Assembly (NCBI GenBank): GCA_021790415.1
Contig: JAJYDZ010000077.1
Location: forward strand, 1-7,329
Source: Thermoplasmata archaeon
Lineage (GTDB): Archaea; Thermoplasmatota; Thermoplasmata; Thermoplasmatales; Thermoplasmataceae
Length of the DNA: 7,329 nt
Reading direction: 5' to 3'
Of the stretch, positions 1 through 5,755 are shown one piece after another. A program made the translations under genes and the position numbers. Every line of letters begins with the position of its first letter. Positions within the stretch are counted from its first letter, which is position 1. The notes under the pieces are model-generated. The model was given only the letters and a program-made list of their open reading frames with translations, ran no database searches and had not been told where the DNA came from.

Positions 1-27
1 TAATTTCATTTCCACAAGACTTTTCAA
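1..27 (-). CDS. Possible 5' end of a divergent gene cut by the window edge
   Basis: Nine open codons read off the left edge on the minus strand, starting at a TTG at 27-25. A second candidate start is an ATG at 9-7. A GGTGA sequence at 36-32 lies four bases before the TTG and resembles a Shine-Dalgarno core. A TATA-like run lies at about 60-75. The product cannot be judged from nine codons. The main support is the placement: promoter-like elements in the right order, pointing away from the methyltransferase gene at 206. Chance occurrence in A+T-rich DNA is quite possible. Confidence 0.25.
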
Positions 28-59
28 ATTGTCACCACTCTAAACTTATAGGATAGTTT

Positions 60-75
60 TAAAATATATAAAACC
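60..75 (-). promoter_or_regulatory. TATA-like element for the possible left-edge gene
   Basis: On the minus strand this reads as an uninterrupted A/T tract containing TTTTATATATTTTAA. An archaeal start site about 25 bases downstream would fall near 42-45, just before the GGTGA and TTG of the possible left-edge gene. The region is A+T-rich throughout, so specificity is low. Confidence 0.25.
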
Positions 76-165
76 ATTTTTGTTATCAGATTTGATTACT
101 ATTACTATTTAGACAAACTTTAATTGGAGTTCTTTCTTATTTTATACGAAACTGTAGCAAAACTG

Positions 166-176
166 GGTTTAAAACC
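166..176. promoter_or_regulatory. Small inverted repeat beside the methyltransferase TATA box
   Basis: GGTTTAAAACC has perfect 5-base arms around one central base and abuts the TATA-like element at 177-186. The position would suit a regulator acting on the BRE/TATA region. The arms are short and made of common bases, so this may be coincidence. Confidence 0.25.
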
Positions 177-186
177 GTTATATATT
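177..186 (+). promoter_or_regulatory. TATA-like box of the methyltransferase-DUF72 operon
   Basis: GTTATATATT is centred about 24-25 bases before the GTG start at 206. This is the spacing expected when transcription starts at or next to the start codon. No Shine-Dalgarno is visible in the gap, so a leaderless transcript is likely. Confidence 0.55.
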
Positions 187-205
187 CTGGCTCCATCGTA
201 TATAT

Positions 206-1027
206 GTGTCAAATACAGGAATTCAAAGCACCACTAACCCTGAAGCGGAGGGAATAGAATTTTTTAAAAAAAATTCAGATGCATTTGCTCATAGCTTATC
301 GCATAAAACTGGAGAAGATTTGAATGTTCTGATTGAACATTTGCCAACTTCCAAAAGAAATAAGGCGCTGGACGTGGCAACTGGGACCGGTTTCACGGCT
401 ATGAGACTTGCCGAACTATATGATATTGTAATTGGTCTCGATGCTACAAAAGAAATGCTTAACGAGGGATTAATGCTTTCAAACCAGAGACATATTAAGA
501 ATCTGATTTTTATCATTGGAAGGTCTGAGAAAATGCCGTTTATGAATCATACTTTCGATGTAGTCACTTGTAGGCGTGCAGCCCATCATTTCAATGACCC
601 TGTGGGATTTATAGGCGAGGTTAAGCGGGTTTTGAAGGAATTTGGAACATTTGGTTTTGTAGATATGCTATCCCCTGATGATGACATTAACGATTCATTT
701 AATCAGTTTGAGAGGTTGAGAGACGAGACTCACCTATCTGCAGGGACAAAAAAGTATTGGGAGGAAACAATTGTTAAAGCTGGTTTTAGAGTAGAATTTT
801 CAGAGGCAACAAAAGAGAAGATGACATTTGAAAGATGGCTTTCACCGGTAAAGCCGGATTCGCCACAGGGTAGAAGATGCAGAGAATACCTTGAGAGTAA
901 TGATCACCTCAAGGCCATACTCTCGTATAATGAGGACGATGATTCGCTGATTAAACAAAGGCTTGTTCTCACAGCTACTTCTATGGATAGAGTAAATAAC
1001 TATCCATCAGAAGAGAGGAAGCCTTGA
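206..1027 (+). CDS. Class I SAM-dependent methyltransferase (UbiE/Methyltransf_11-like)
   Basis: This 273-residue protein is predicted to transfer a methyl group from S-adenosylmethionine to a small molecule; the substrate is unknown. The Rossmann-fold motif I glycine loop is LDVATGTG at residues 55-62. The acidic end of strand 2, a likely ribose-binding residue, is D79 in VIGLDA. A motif around residues 105-112 (GRSEKMPF) and the strand-4 segment FDVVTCRRAAHHF at 117-129 are typical of UbiE-like enzymes. No signal peptide or membrane segment is seen, so it is cytosolic. The GTG at 206 is the first possible start: an in-frame TAA lies at 170-172 with no start codon between. An ATG at 204 is in another frame and stops after 17 codons. 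The stop overlaps the TTG of the next gene, so the two are co-transcribed. The family call is firm; a quinone or menaquinone role should not be assumed. Confidence 0.85.
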   Translation: MSNTGIQSTTNPEAEGIEFFKKNSDAFAHSLSHKTGEDLNVLIEHLPTSKRNKALDVATGTGFTAMRLAELYDIVIGLDATKEMLNEGLMLSNQRHIKNLIFIIGRSEKMPFMNHTFDVVTCRRAAHHFNDPVGFIGEVKRVLKEFGTFGFVDMLSPDDDINDSFNQFERLRDETHLSAGTKKYWEETIVKAGFRVEFSEATKEKMTFERWLSPVKPDSPQGRRCREYLESNDHLKAILSYNEDDDSLIKQRLVLTATSMDRVNNYPSEERKP

Positions 1028-1824
1028 ATATTTATACAGGTACCTCAGGCTGGAGTTATGACCATTGGGTTGATACCTTCTATCCTCACGGTTTAAAACC
1101 TGAACAATACCTTAGATACTATTCATCTGTATATAAAGCCGTGGAAATTGATTCAACTTTCTATAGGATTCCGGATGAAAGAACAATATGGAATTGGGAT
1201 AAATCAACGGATGAAAACTTTAAATTCTGCCCTAAAATGTTCAGAAAAGTAACTCATGAGTTGAAACTTGCTGAACCTGGAGAGGTCATTGAAACATTCA
1301 TGAAAAAAGTCAGACTTCTGGGAAAAAAACTTGGAGTAATATTGGTTCAAATGCCCCCCACATTAAAATACAAGAATAGTAAATTGATTCATGAATTTAT
1401 TGAAAGTTTGCCTCAAAATATCAAATTCGCTTTTGAATTCAGGGATGATTCTTGGTTCAATGACGAGATATATGCTCTCCTTAGAGATTATGGAATGGGA
1501 TTATCCTGGGCTGACACGCCTTTTGCCAAGAAACATTATGAACTAACTAATAATTTCTTATATCTCAGACTCGTTGGAGACAGAGCGATTACTGAAGGAA
1601 ACCTCGGAAAGACTTCAATTGACAGGAGCAAACAAATAGAAGCATGGGCTTCAAAGGTAGAGGAAGTAAGTGGCAAAATAGAAAGTGGTTTTATTTTTGC
1701 CAACAATCATTATGAAGGGTTTGCTCCTGCAACAATAAATGTGTTTATGAAAAAACTTGGAATATTTGAAACATATCCTATTAACAAAGGACATCAGGGA
1801 GACTTTCAGAGCAAATTATTTTGA
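1024..1824 (+). CDS. DUF72 (YecE-like) family protein
   Basis: This 266-residue protein matches the DUF72 family, predicted TIM-barrel proteins whose reaction is not established. Recognisable family signatures in order are the N-terminal GTSGWSYDHW (residues 6-15) with a following F-Y-P at 19-21, EIDSTFYRIP at 41-50, the central FEFRDDSW at 137-144, YLRLVGDR at 180-187 and the C-terminal FANNHYEGFAPATI at 225-238. The length is close to full for the family. It starts with TTG at 1024, inside the TTGA that also ends the upstream methyltransferase, a four-base overlap that suggests translational coupling. A purine-rich GAGAGGAA lies just upstream and could serve as ribosome binding site. It is convergent with the small repeat protein, with a 25-base gap and no clear terminator. 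The family is nearly certain and the biochemical role is unknown. Confidence 0.88.
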   Translation: MNIYTGTSGWSYDHWVDTFYPHGLKPEQYLRYYSSVYKAVEIDSTFYRIPDERTIWNWDKSTDENFKFCPKMFRKVTHELKLAEPGEVIETFMKKVRLLGKKLGVILVQMPPTLKYKNSKLIHEFIESLPQNIKFAFEFRDDSWFNDEIYALLRDYGMGLSWADTPFAKKHYELTNNFLYLRLVGDRAITEGNLGKTSIDRSKQIEAWASKVEEVSGKIESGFIFANNHYEGFAPATINVFMKKLGIFETYPINKGHQGDFQSKLF

Positions 1825-1849
1825 CAATATGTCTCTTTGCGGGTAACTT

Positions 1850-2254
1850 TCATTTAATAAGATCAATAAGCTTTGACGCCTCAGGAACGGAAAGTTCTTC
1901 TATAGATCCCTTTTTATTGTCCTTTAGGTATTTTTCCAACTTTTCCTTGGACGCAGGGTTTCTTGAAAGCAGGCTGTTTATGAAACTGATCTGCTTTGGT
2001 GTTGCGTTTCTTCCTCCACCCTGAGTCAGAGCACCTTCTATTTTTGGAAGTGTTTTCAGCTTGTCTATTAACTCCGATGCCTCTCTGGATGTCAACTCAG
2101 ACACACTACCTTTCCTTTTGTCTGAAAGGTAATCTTTGAGAGTTTTTTCTCCCCCCTTTGAATTTTTCTCAAGATTTGTAATAAATTCTATTTGTTTTGG
2201 AGATATATTCCTAGCATCTCTGGAACCCTCGTTTCCATCCCTGTTATTCATCAT
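1850..2254 (-). CDS. Small protein of two tandem 51-residue helical repeats
   Basis: This 134-residue, charged, lysine-rich protein has no signal peptide or membrane segment. It consists of an N-terminal tail (1-16), repeat 1 (17-67), a glycine-containing linker (68-83) and repeat 2 (84-134). The repeats align without gaps at 23 of 51 identical positions. Shared features are a leading PKQI-x-FI helix, a central YL-x-D, a KGS turn and a closing EAS-x-LID helix. Similar K-Q-I/EAS-x-LID helix pairs occur, from memory, in DUF3072-like proteins and at the C-termini of some phage or DNA-metabolism proteins. That is a resemblance, not an assignment. Two ATG codons stand at 2254 and 2251. GAAGGA at 2266-2261 sits six bases before the first, a good Shine-Dalgarno that supports this start and contrasts with the leaderless genes nearby. 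It lies 79 bases after the aldehyde dehydrogenase, on the same strand. Function is unknown. Confidence 0.75.
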   Translation of the reverse strand: MMNNRDGNEGSRDARNISPKQIEFITNLEKNSKGGEKTLKDYLSDKRKGSVSELTSREASELIDKLKTLPKIEGALTQGGGRNATPKQISFINSLLSRNPASKEKLEKYLKDNKKGSIEELSVPEASKLIDLIK

Positions 2255-2260
2255 TGCAAT

Positions 2261-2266
2261 TCCTTC
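2261..2266 (-). promoter_or_regulatory. Shine-Dalgarno of the tandem-repeat protein
   Basis: GAAGGA on the minus strand lies six bases upstream of the first of two adjacent ATG codons and selects the start at 2254. It implies a leadered message, either from the dehydrogenase transcript or from A/T-rich TATA-like sequence around 2281-2296. Confidence 0.5.
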
Positions 2267-2333
2267 AACATAAAACTTAAAGCTATTTTATGTTAACTGT
2301 TTCGGGAATTGAAACAAAGATTGAATCCTGTTT

Positions 2334-3767
2334 CTAATCCATAGAAAAGTCGATGTATGTGTTTTTAATGTGGAGATACTCCTCTATACCGTGTACACTT
2401 CCTTCTCCTGCTTGGCCGGTTAACCTAAATCCCGTATGATACCCCTGGCTGCTTTCCGGTCCGGGCATATTAAGATACAATTCACCAAATCTAATCTTTT
2501 CAGAAATCCTCATTCCAAGCCCAATATCTTTAGTGAAAAGGTATGAAGCAAGACCGTATTTCGAATCGTTAGCTAATTTTAGCATCTCATCCTCATCATT
2601 AACGCTCATTGCAGGGAGAACGGGGGCGAATATTTCCTCCTGAAATATACTTGAACTTTGCTCTGCACCTTCCACAAGAACAGGATTATAAAAGAATCCT
2701 TTCTGGAATTCTCTGTCTAAGGTATCAGAACCCATTTTTGATATCGTTGATCCGTTTTCTTCAGCCTGAGTAAGAATTTTTGAAGTATTCGATATGGCTT
2801 TACTATTGATAAGGGGTCCCATGGATGCTTTCAAAGGTGACCCTAAAGTGATTTGCTTTGAAGCATCTCTGAACATTTGCAGAAACTTGCCGTAAATATC
2901 CTCGTGGACATAGAGTCTTTCTGCGGCTATACATGATTGTCCCGCATTGCTATATTTAGCCCAAATAAGCGTATCTATTGCATTCTTAAGATCGGCATCT
3001 TTCCATACCATAAATGGTGCTTTTCCCCCGAGTTCAAGTATAAGCTTGGCCATATTTGATGAAGCCTTATTCATGATATGTTGGCCAACTTCTGTAGAAC
3101 CTGTCATTGTTATCAGCGAAACCTTCCTATTTTCAACAAGATAATCTCCTATTGTTGAACCGGATCCTGTTATAAAGTTGATAACTCCCTTTGGGAAACC
3201 TGCCTCTGAGAACTTCCTTACTATCCAGTTGGCAGAACCTGGAGTATCGCTGCTTGGTTTTAAAACAACAGTATTCCCGCTTAGTATTGCAGGGGCAAGC
3301 TTTCTTATTACCATAGCTGCAGGGAAGTTCCATGGAGTTAAAGCAAGTACGACACCATAAGGAACCCTGGCCTGAATGATTCTTCGTGTGTTGGTATCTC
3401 CTTCAACATAATCCCCGTTTAGCTTTCTCTCGAATCCTAAATAGTACCATAGTTGATCCAGTACTCCATCGACCTCTCCTTTAGCTTCAGATATAATTTT
3501 CCCATTTTCACTCATAAGAATATCTTCAAGTTCAGATCTGTTGTTTTCAATCAGATTGAAGACTTTGAGCAATAGTATCGATCTTTCTTTACTATTTACT
3601 GAGGACCAAACAGGAAAAGCATCCAATGCAGAATCTACAGCGCTCTGTGCTTCAGCTTTCGTGGCAGAAGGAAACCTGTACAATAACTGTCCTGTTACTG
3701 GTGAAAATTTGGCAATCTCATTTTGATTTTCAGGCTTAACAAATTGCCCATCAATGTAGAATTCCAT
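2334..3767 (-). CDS. NAD(P)-dependent aldehyde dehydrogenase, AldA-like (possibly glyceraldehyde dehydrogenase)
   Basis: This 477-residue enzyme oxidises an aldehyde to its carboxylate with NAD(P)+ in the cytosol. All family landmarks are present: TPWNFP with oxyanion Asn147, cofactor-binding Lys170 in VVLKPSS, the TGSTEVG loop (222-228), general base Glu245 in ELGGKAP, nucleophile Cys279 in GQSCIA, and cofactor-ribose Glu379 in EEIFAP. Three residues after Lys170 stands Ser173, where NAD-specific enzymes usually carry Glu. Ser here, as in E. coli GabD, favours NADP+ or dual use. The C-terminal GYHTGFRLTGQAG resembles lactaldehyde dehydrogenase AldA. In Thermoplasma and Picrophilus, NADP-dependent ALDH-family enzymes oxidise glyceraldehyde in the non-phosphorylative Entner-Doudoroff pathway, so that substrate is plausible but unproven. 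Succinate semialdehyde or a toxic aldehyde are alternatives. The start is ATG at 3767, 38 bases after the HxlR gene, indicating co-transcription. No frameshift is seen. Confidence 0.93.
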   Translation of the reverse strand: MEFYIDGQFVKPENQNEIAKFSPVTGQLLYRFPSATKAEAQSAVDSALDAFPVWSSVNSKERSILLLKVFNLIENNRSELEDILMSENGKIISEAKGEVDGVLDQLWYYLGFERKLNGDYVEGDTNTRRIIQARVPYGVVLALTPWNFPAAMVIRKLAPAILSGNTVVLKPSSDTPGSANWIVRKFSEAGFPKGVINFITGSGSTIGDYLVENRKVSLITMTGSTEVGQHIMNKASSNMAKLILELGGKAPFMVWKDADLKNAIDTLIWAKYSNAGQSCIAAERLYVHEDIYGKFLQMFRDASKQITLGSPLKASMGPLINSKAISNTSKILTQAEENGSTISKMGSDTLDREFQKGFFYNPVLVEGAEQSSSIFQEEIFAPVLPAMSVNDEDEMLKLANDSKYGLASYLFTKDIGLGMRISEKIRFGELYLNMPGPESSQGYHTGFRLTGQAGEGSVHGIEEYLHIKNTYIDFSMD

Positions 3768-3768
3768 G

Positions 3769-3800
3769 CTTTTAAAAGGTAATCATAAGTTAAAACCTTT
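3769..3800. promoter_or_regulatory. HxlR-ALDH intergenic region with short inverted repeats
   Basis: CTTTTAAAAG at 3769-3778 is a perfect 10-bp palindrome two bases from the dehydrogenase ATG. AAAGGT at 3775-3780 and ACCTTT at 3795-3800 form an inverted pair around 14 bases. On the minus strand GGTTTTAACTT (3797-3787) lies at roughly TATA distance from the ATG but is a weak match. These could give the dehydrogenase its own promoter or a second regulator site. They do not match the 16-bp palindrome upstream of the HxlR gene, so shared control is not shown. Confidence 0.25.
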
Positions 3801-3805
3801 CGCAG

Positions 3806-4153
3806 CTATTCAGTATTTGGAACAGCCCAACGTTCGCCCCATTGTTTAAGGTCATTCAGCGCAAATTTTAGTGCTTTTCCTTTTTCAGTCAACTCATATT
3901 TCACTCGGAATGGGCGCGTTGACAATATACTTCTGGATACAAGTTGAACGTCTTCAAGATATTTTAAAGTTCTTGAAAGGGTTCTGGGGCTTATATTTTT
4001 TGCATCTCTCAATAGATCGTTGAATCCTTTTGGACCATCACTTAAATGTCTTATAATAATTAGATTCCATTCACCGCCAATCAACCTTATAGATTCCACG
4101 ATTGGGCAATCTGGAGACTTTTCTTCCTTGTCTTGTATATGCTCAATATTCAC
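3806..4153 (-). CDS. HxlR-family winged-helix transcriptional regulator
   Basis: This 115-residue protein spans the usual length of HxlR DNA-binding proteins, which act as dimers. Family hallmarks are Cys16-Pro17 near the N-terminus, the LIGGEWNLIIIRHL helix (24-37), the KGFNDLLRD segment (42-50), the recognition-helix motif ISPRTLSRTLKYLE (54-67), the wing, and YELTEKGKAL (86-95). In HxlR relatives such as YodB and HypR, an N-terminal cysteine senses quinones, hypochlorite or other electrophiles; Cys16 is the candidate here and is the protein's only cysteine. The gene starts with GTG at 4153, the only option because an in-frame stop lies at 4168-4166. No Shine-Dalgarno is seen. A 16-bp palindrome at 4176-4191 overlies its promoter, suggesting autoregulation. 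It lies directly upstream of the aldehyde dehydrogenase, its most likely target. Confidence 0.9.
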   Translation of the reverse strand: MNIEHIQDKEEKSPDCPIVESIRLIGGEWNLIIIRHLSDGPKGFNDLLRDAKNISPRTLSRTLKYLEDVQLVSRSILSTRPFRVKYELTEKGKALKFALNDLKQWGERWAVPNTE

Positions 4154-4175
4154 TATTTCACTACATTAAAGATAG

Positions 4176-4191
4176 TAAATAACGTTATTTA
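4176..4191. promoter_or_regulatory. Perfect 16-bp palindrome, candidate HxlR operator over its own TATA region
   Basis: TAAATAACGTTATTTA is fully self-complementary, and the next base pair outward breaks the symmetry. On the minus strand it lies 23-38 bases before the GTG of the HxlR gene and contains the TATA-like strings TTAAATAA (4192-4185, one base outside the site) and TTATTTA (4182-4176). The second is centred 26 bases from the start codon. A protein bound here should block TBP/TFB, so auto-repression is the simplest reading. Binding by the neighbouring HxlR protein is inferred from position only. Confidence 0.5.
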
Positions 4192-4199
4192 AGCTTTAT

Positions 4200-4207
4200 A
4201 AAAAAAA
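4200..4207 (-). terminator. Oligo-T terminator downstream of the YceI gene
   Basis: Eight consecutive T on the minus strand, about 15 bases after the YceI stop codon, match the U-tract terminators common in archaea. It would separate the YceI transcript from the HxlR-dehydrogenase unit, whose promoter follows at once. Confidence 0.45.
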
Positions 4208-4221
4208 GTAGATGGAAAGTA

Positions 4222-4773
4222 TTATTTCACTTGGACAAGCTCAAGGTTTATATTGATTTTAATACCATCGCCCACCATGACTCCCCCACCCTCAAGAACC
4301 ATGTTCCATACGAGACCATAGTCTTTTCTGTTTATTGTTCCAGTGAGAGATATCCCTTGTCTTAAATTTCCATAGGGGTCCTTAATTGGGCCGCTTCTTT
4401 CAACGTCAAAGGTATAAGGTTTCTCAACATCTCTGATCTTGAGGTTCCCGGCAACTTTAAAGTTATCTCCATTTTTCTTTATAGAGGTACTTCTAAATAC
4501 AATTTCAGGAAACTCATCAACTTTAAGGAAATCTGGAGATTTCAGGTGATTATCTCTATCCATGTTTCCCGTTTCTATACTGGAAGAATCTATCTTAACT
4601 ATAACTGTAGACTTCTCTACATTTGAGAGATCCTCCTTTCCTTCAACGGAGAATTTTTTAAACCTCCCGTTGACGTGAGAAATCATCATGTGTCTAACGG
4701 AGAACTCTATGCCTGAATGCTCTTTGTCTATTTCCCAATTTCTTGGTTCTATATTTTCTGTAACTATATCCAT
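4222..4773 (-). CDS. YceI family lipocalin-like protein, cytosolic
   Basis: This 183-residue protein has the YceI pattern: W13-E-I-D near the N-terminus, EHSGIEFSVRHMMISHVNGRF at 18-38 (the signature His-Met region), DRDNHLKSPDFLKVDEFPEI at 72-91, GNLKIRDVEKPYTFDV at 109-124, and a final strand containing VGDGIKINI. Bacterial YceI relatives form a lipocalin-like beta barrel that binds isoprenoid chains, including isoprenoid quinones. The ligand here is unknown. Many bacterial homologues are secreted, but this one has no signal peptide and should be intracellular. The start is the ATG at 4773, with a TATA-like box 23-24 bases upstream and no Shine-Dalgarno. Two CATGGTAG-containing sites lie upstream of that box. 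It is separated from the HxlR gene by an oligo-T tract, so it is probably its own transcription unit. Confidence 0.88.
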   Translation of the reverse strand: MDIVTENIEPRNWEIDKEHSGIEFSVRHMMISHVNGRFKKFSVEGKEDLSNVEKSTVIVKIDSSSIETGNMDRDNHLKSPDFLKVDEFPEIVFRSTSIKKNGDNFKVAGNLKIRDVEKPYTFDVERSGPIKDPYGNLRQGISLTGTINRKDYGLVWNMVLEGGGVMVGDGIKININLELVQVK

Positions 4774-4792
4774 GATACTAAATATTAAATTG

Positions 4793-4800
4793 ATATATAA
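4793..4800 (-). promoter_or_regulatory. TATA box of the YceI gene
   Basis: TTATATAT on the minus strand is centred 23-24 bases upstream of the ATG at 4773 and is the best TATA match in the window. With no Shine-Dalgarno between, a leaderless message is expected. Confidence 0.6.
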
Positions 4801-4807
4801 CTATACA

Positions 4808-4842
4808 ATAACATGGTAGTTAGTTGATATCTACCATGGTAG
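4808..4842. promoter_or_regulatory. Paired operator-like palindromes upstream of the YceI promoter
   Basis: CTACCATGGTAG at 4831-4842 is a perfect 12-bp palindrome. A second copy, ATAACATGGTAG at 4808-4819, matches it at 10 of 12 positions, 23 bases away (start to start, about two helical turns). CATGGTAGT is thus directly repeated, and ATGGTAG/CTACCAT (4813-4819 and 4831-4837) also form an inverted pair. The sites begin eight bases beyond the TATA box. That suits an activator or a cooperative repressor dimer pair. The region also follows the GNAT stop codon, but it lacks the T tract expected of an archaeal terminator. Confidence 0.5.
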
Positions 4843-4856
4843 TCTCATATTCGTAA

Positions 4857-5396
4857 CTAATTTCTGAAGGTAATTCCAAAATTTAACATGTCAAAATACG
4901 TGCCATTAAGAAGTAACGAATCCCTTTCAATTCCCTCTATTGAAAAACCACATTTGAGGAGCACTCTCATGGATGAAGGATTATTATGCATGACCTTAGT
5001 ATAAAGTCTATGCAAATTCATCGTTTTCTTGGAATATTCAACAACTAGTCCTAAAGCACTAGTGGCAATCCCCCTTTTCCTGTATTGGGAATTTATCCAG
5101 TAACCTATGTGGGCACTTTTATTCTCATAATCTATATTGCTGAGACCAATGATACCCACTTTCTTACCTTCAAAGGCTATAAACCAGTCTATGATGAATG
5201 GTTTTCCGTTATCCTCTCTATTTTTTGTGATAAAGCTTTCTGCATCATCTATGGTATAAGGATAAGGAAAAGCTCTGATTCCAATGGTTTTTCCTATACT
5301 CTCATCGTTTGCCAATGTTGATAGTTCGCTTGCATTATCAATTTCAAGCGGAGTTTCAAGTGAAATTTTCCCAGAAGTAAGAATAACCTTGTCCAC
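4857..5396 (-). CDS. GNAT N-acetyltransferase, RimJ/RimL (Acetyltransf_3) type
   Basis: This 179-residue cytosolic enzyme is predicted to transfer acetyl from acetyl-CoA to an amine, either a protein N-terminus or a small molecule. The acetyl-CoA pyrophosphate loop is QYRKRGIA at residues 104-111, preceded by the strand AHIGYWI (95-101). The later HRLYTKVMHNNPSSMRVLLK segment (129-148) and CGFSIEGIERD (149-159) are the classic RimJ/RimL ending. Length is typical. The start is GTG at 5396. The upstream frame has no other start before an in-frame stop near 5438, and an ATG at 5398 is in another frame. A TTAAAATA box is centred about 25 bases upstream and no Shine-Dalgarno is seen. RimJ/RimL-like proteins also include antibiotic and amino-acid acetyltransferases, so a ribosomal substrate should not be assumed. 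Confidence 0.88.
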   Translation of the reverse strand: MDKVILTSGKISLETPLEIDNASELSTLANDESIGKTIGIRAFPYPYTIDDAESFITKNREDNGKPFIIDWFIAFEGKKVGIIGLSNIDYENKSAHIGYWINSQYRKRGIATSALGLVVEYSKKTMNLHRLYTKVMHNNPSSMRVLLKCGFSIEGIERDSLLLNGTYFDMLNFGITFRN

Positions 5397-5417
5397 ATCA
5401 ACAGGAAATACTCTTCT

Positions 5418-5425
5418 TATTTTAA
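5418..5425 (-). promoter_or_regulatory. TATA-like box of the GNAT gene
   Basis: TTAAAATA on the minus strand is centred about 25 bases before the GTG at 5396, the same spacing as other leaderless genes in the window. Confidence 0.45.
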
Positions 5426-5572
5426 TGTATGTCGATCAAAATTATGATTCTTTACATAAAAAAAAGAGATAGTTCAATTTTATTTTACGATAGCATAGAA
5501 AGAAATGCCTTTTGTTGCATGAGTATCAGTATATGGTGTTCAAATTTTTATCTGCATTTTCAACTTCATCGA

Positions 5573-5596
5573 ACCCTTCTTCATGTAAGAAAGGGT
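5573..5596. repeat. Imperfect hairpin in the intergenic region
   Basis: ACCCTTCTT (5573-5581) can pair with AAGAAAGGGT (5587-5596) around a 5-base loop, with one bulged A. The stem is G/C-containing in an A+T-rich setting. No T tract follows on either strand, so a terminator is unlikely. A structured small RNA or a regulator site is possible. Confidence 0.35.
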
Positions 5597-5747
5597 GGAT
5601 AAATTTTCAGCGAACTTTTAGATTCATAATGAACATGGATTATCCCATCAATTGGCAATATTCATTTGGATAGCAGTTAGCATGCATACGATACTAATCA
5701 ATTTGAAAGCCCATATCAAGACTTATTTATGTCAAAAGTGTTCCTCC

Positions 5748-5755
5748 TTAAATAA
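5748..5755 (+). promoter_or_regulatory. TATA-like box of the DNA methyltransferase gene
   Basis: TTAAATAA is centred about 24-25 bases upstream of the ATG at 5776. No Shine-Dalgarno precedes that ATG, so a leaderless transcript is likely. Confidence 0.5.

Noticed and set aside
204..257. ATG at 204 as start of a short upstream peptide
   Set aside because: It ends after 17 codons in another frame. The GTG two bases later opens the methyltransferase, and no other start is available for that gene.
289..516. 75-codon open frame on the minus strand
   Set aside because: It lies wholly antisense to the SAM methyltransferase, across its motif I region, and its translation has no recognisable features.
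1821..2024. 67-codon open frame on the plus strand after the DUF72 gene
   Set aside because: It is antisense to the tandem-repeat protein, whose internal repeat homology and Shine-Dalgarno show the minus strand is the coding one.
2947..3726. Several open frames of 60-66 codons inside the dehydrogenase gene on both strands
   Set aside because: The dehydrogenase frame carries every catalytic motif across this stretch; the others are shadows of it.
1850..5396. The five minus-strand genes as one operon
   Set aside because: Separate TATA boxes precede the GNAT, YceI and HxlR genes, and an oligo-T tract follows YceI. Only HxlR and the dehydrogenase are convincingly linked, and the repeat protein may have its own promoter.
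5085..5472. Two plus-strand open frames over the GNAT gene and its promoter
   Set aside because: They are antisense to the acetyl-CoA-binding motif and the N-terminus of a clear GNAT protein and have no family features.
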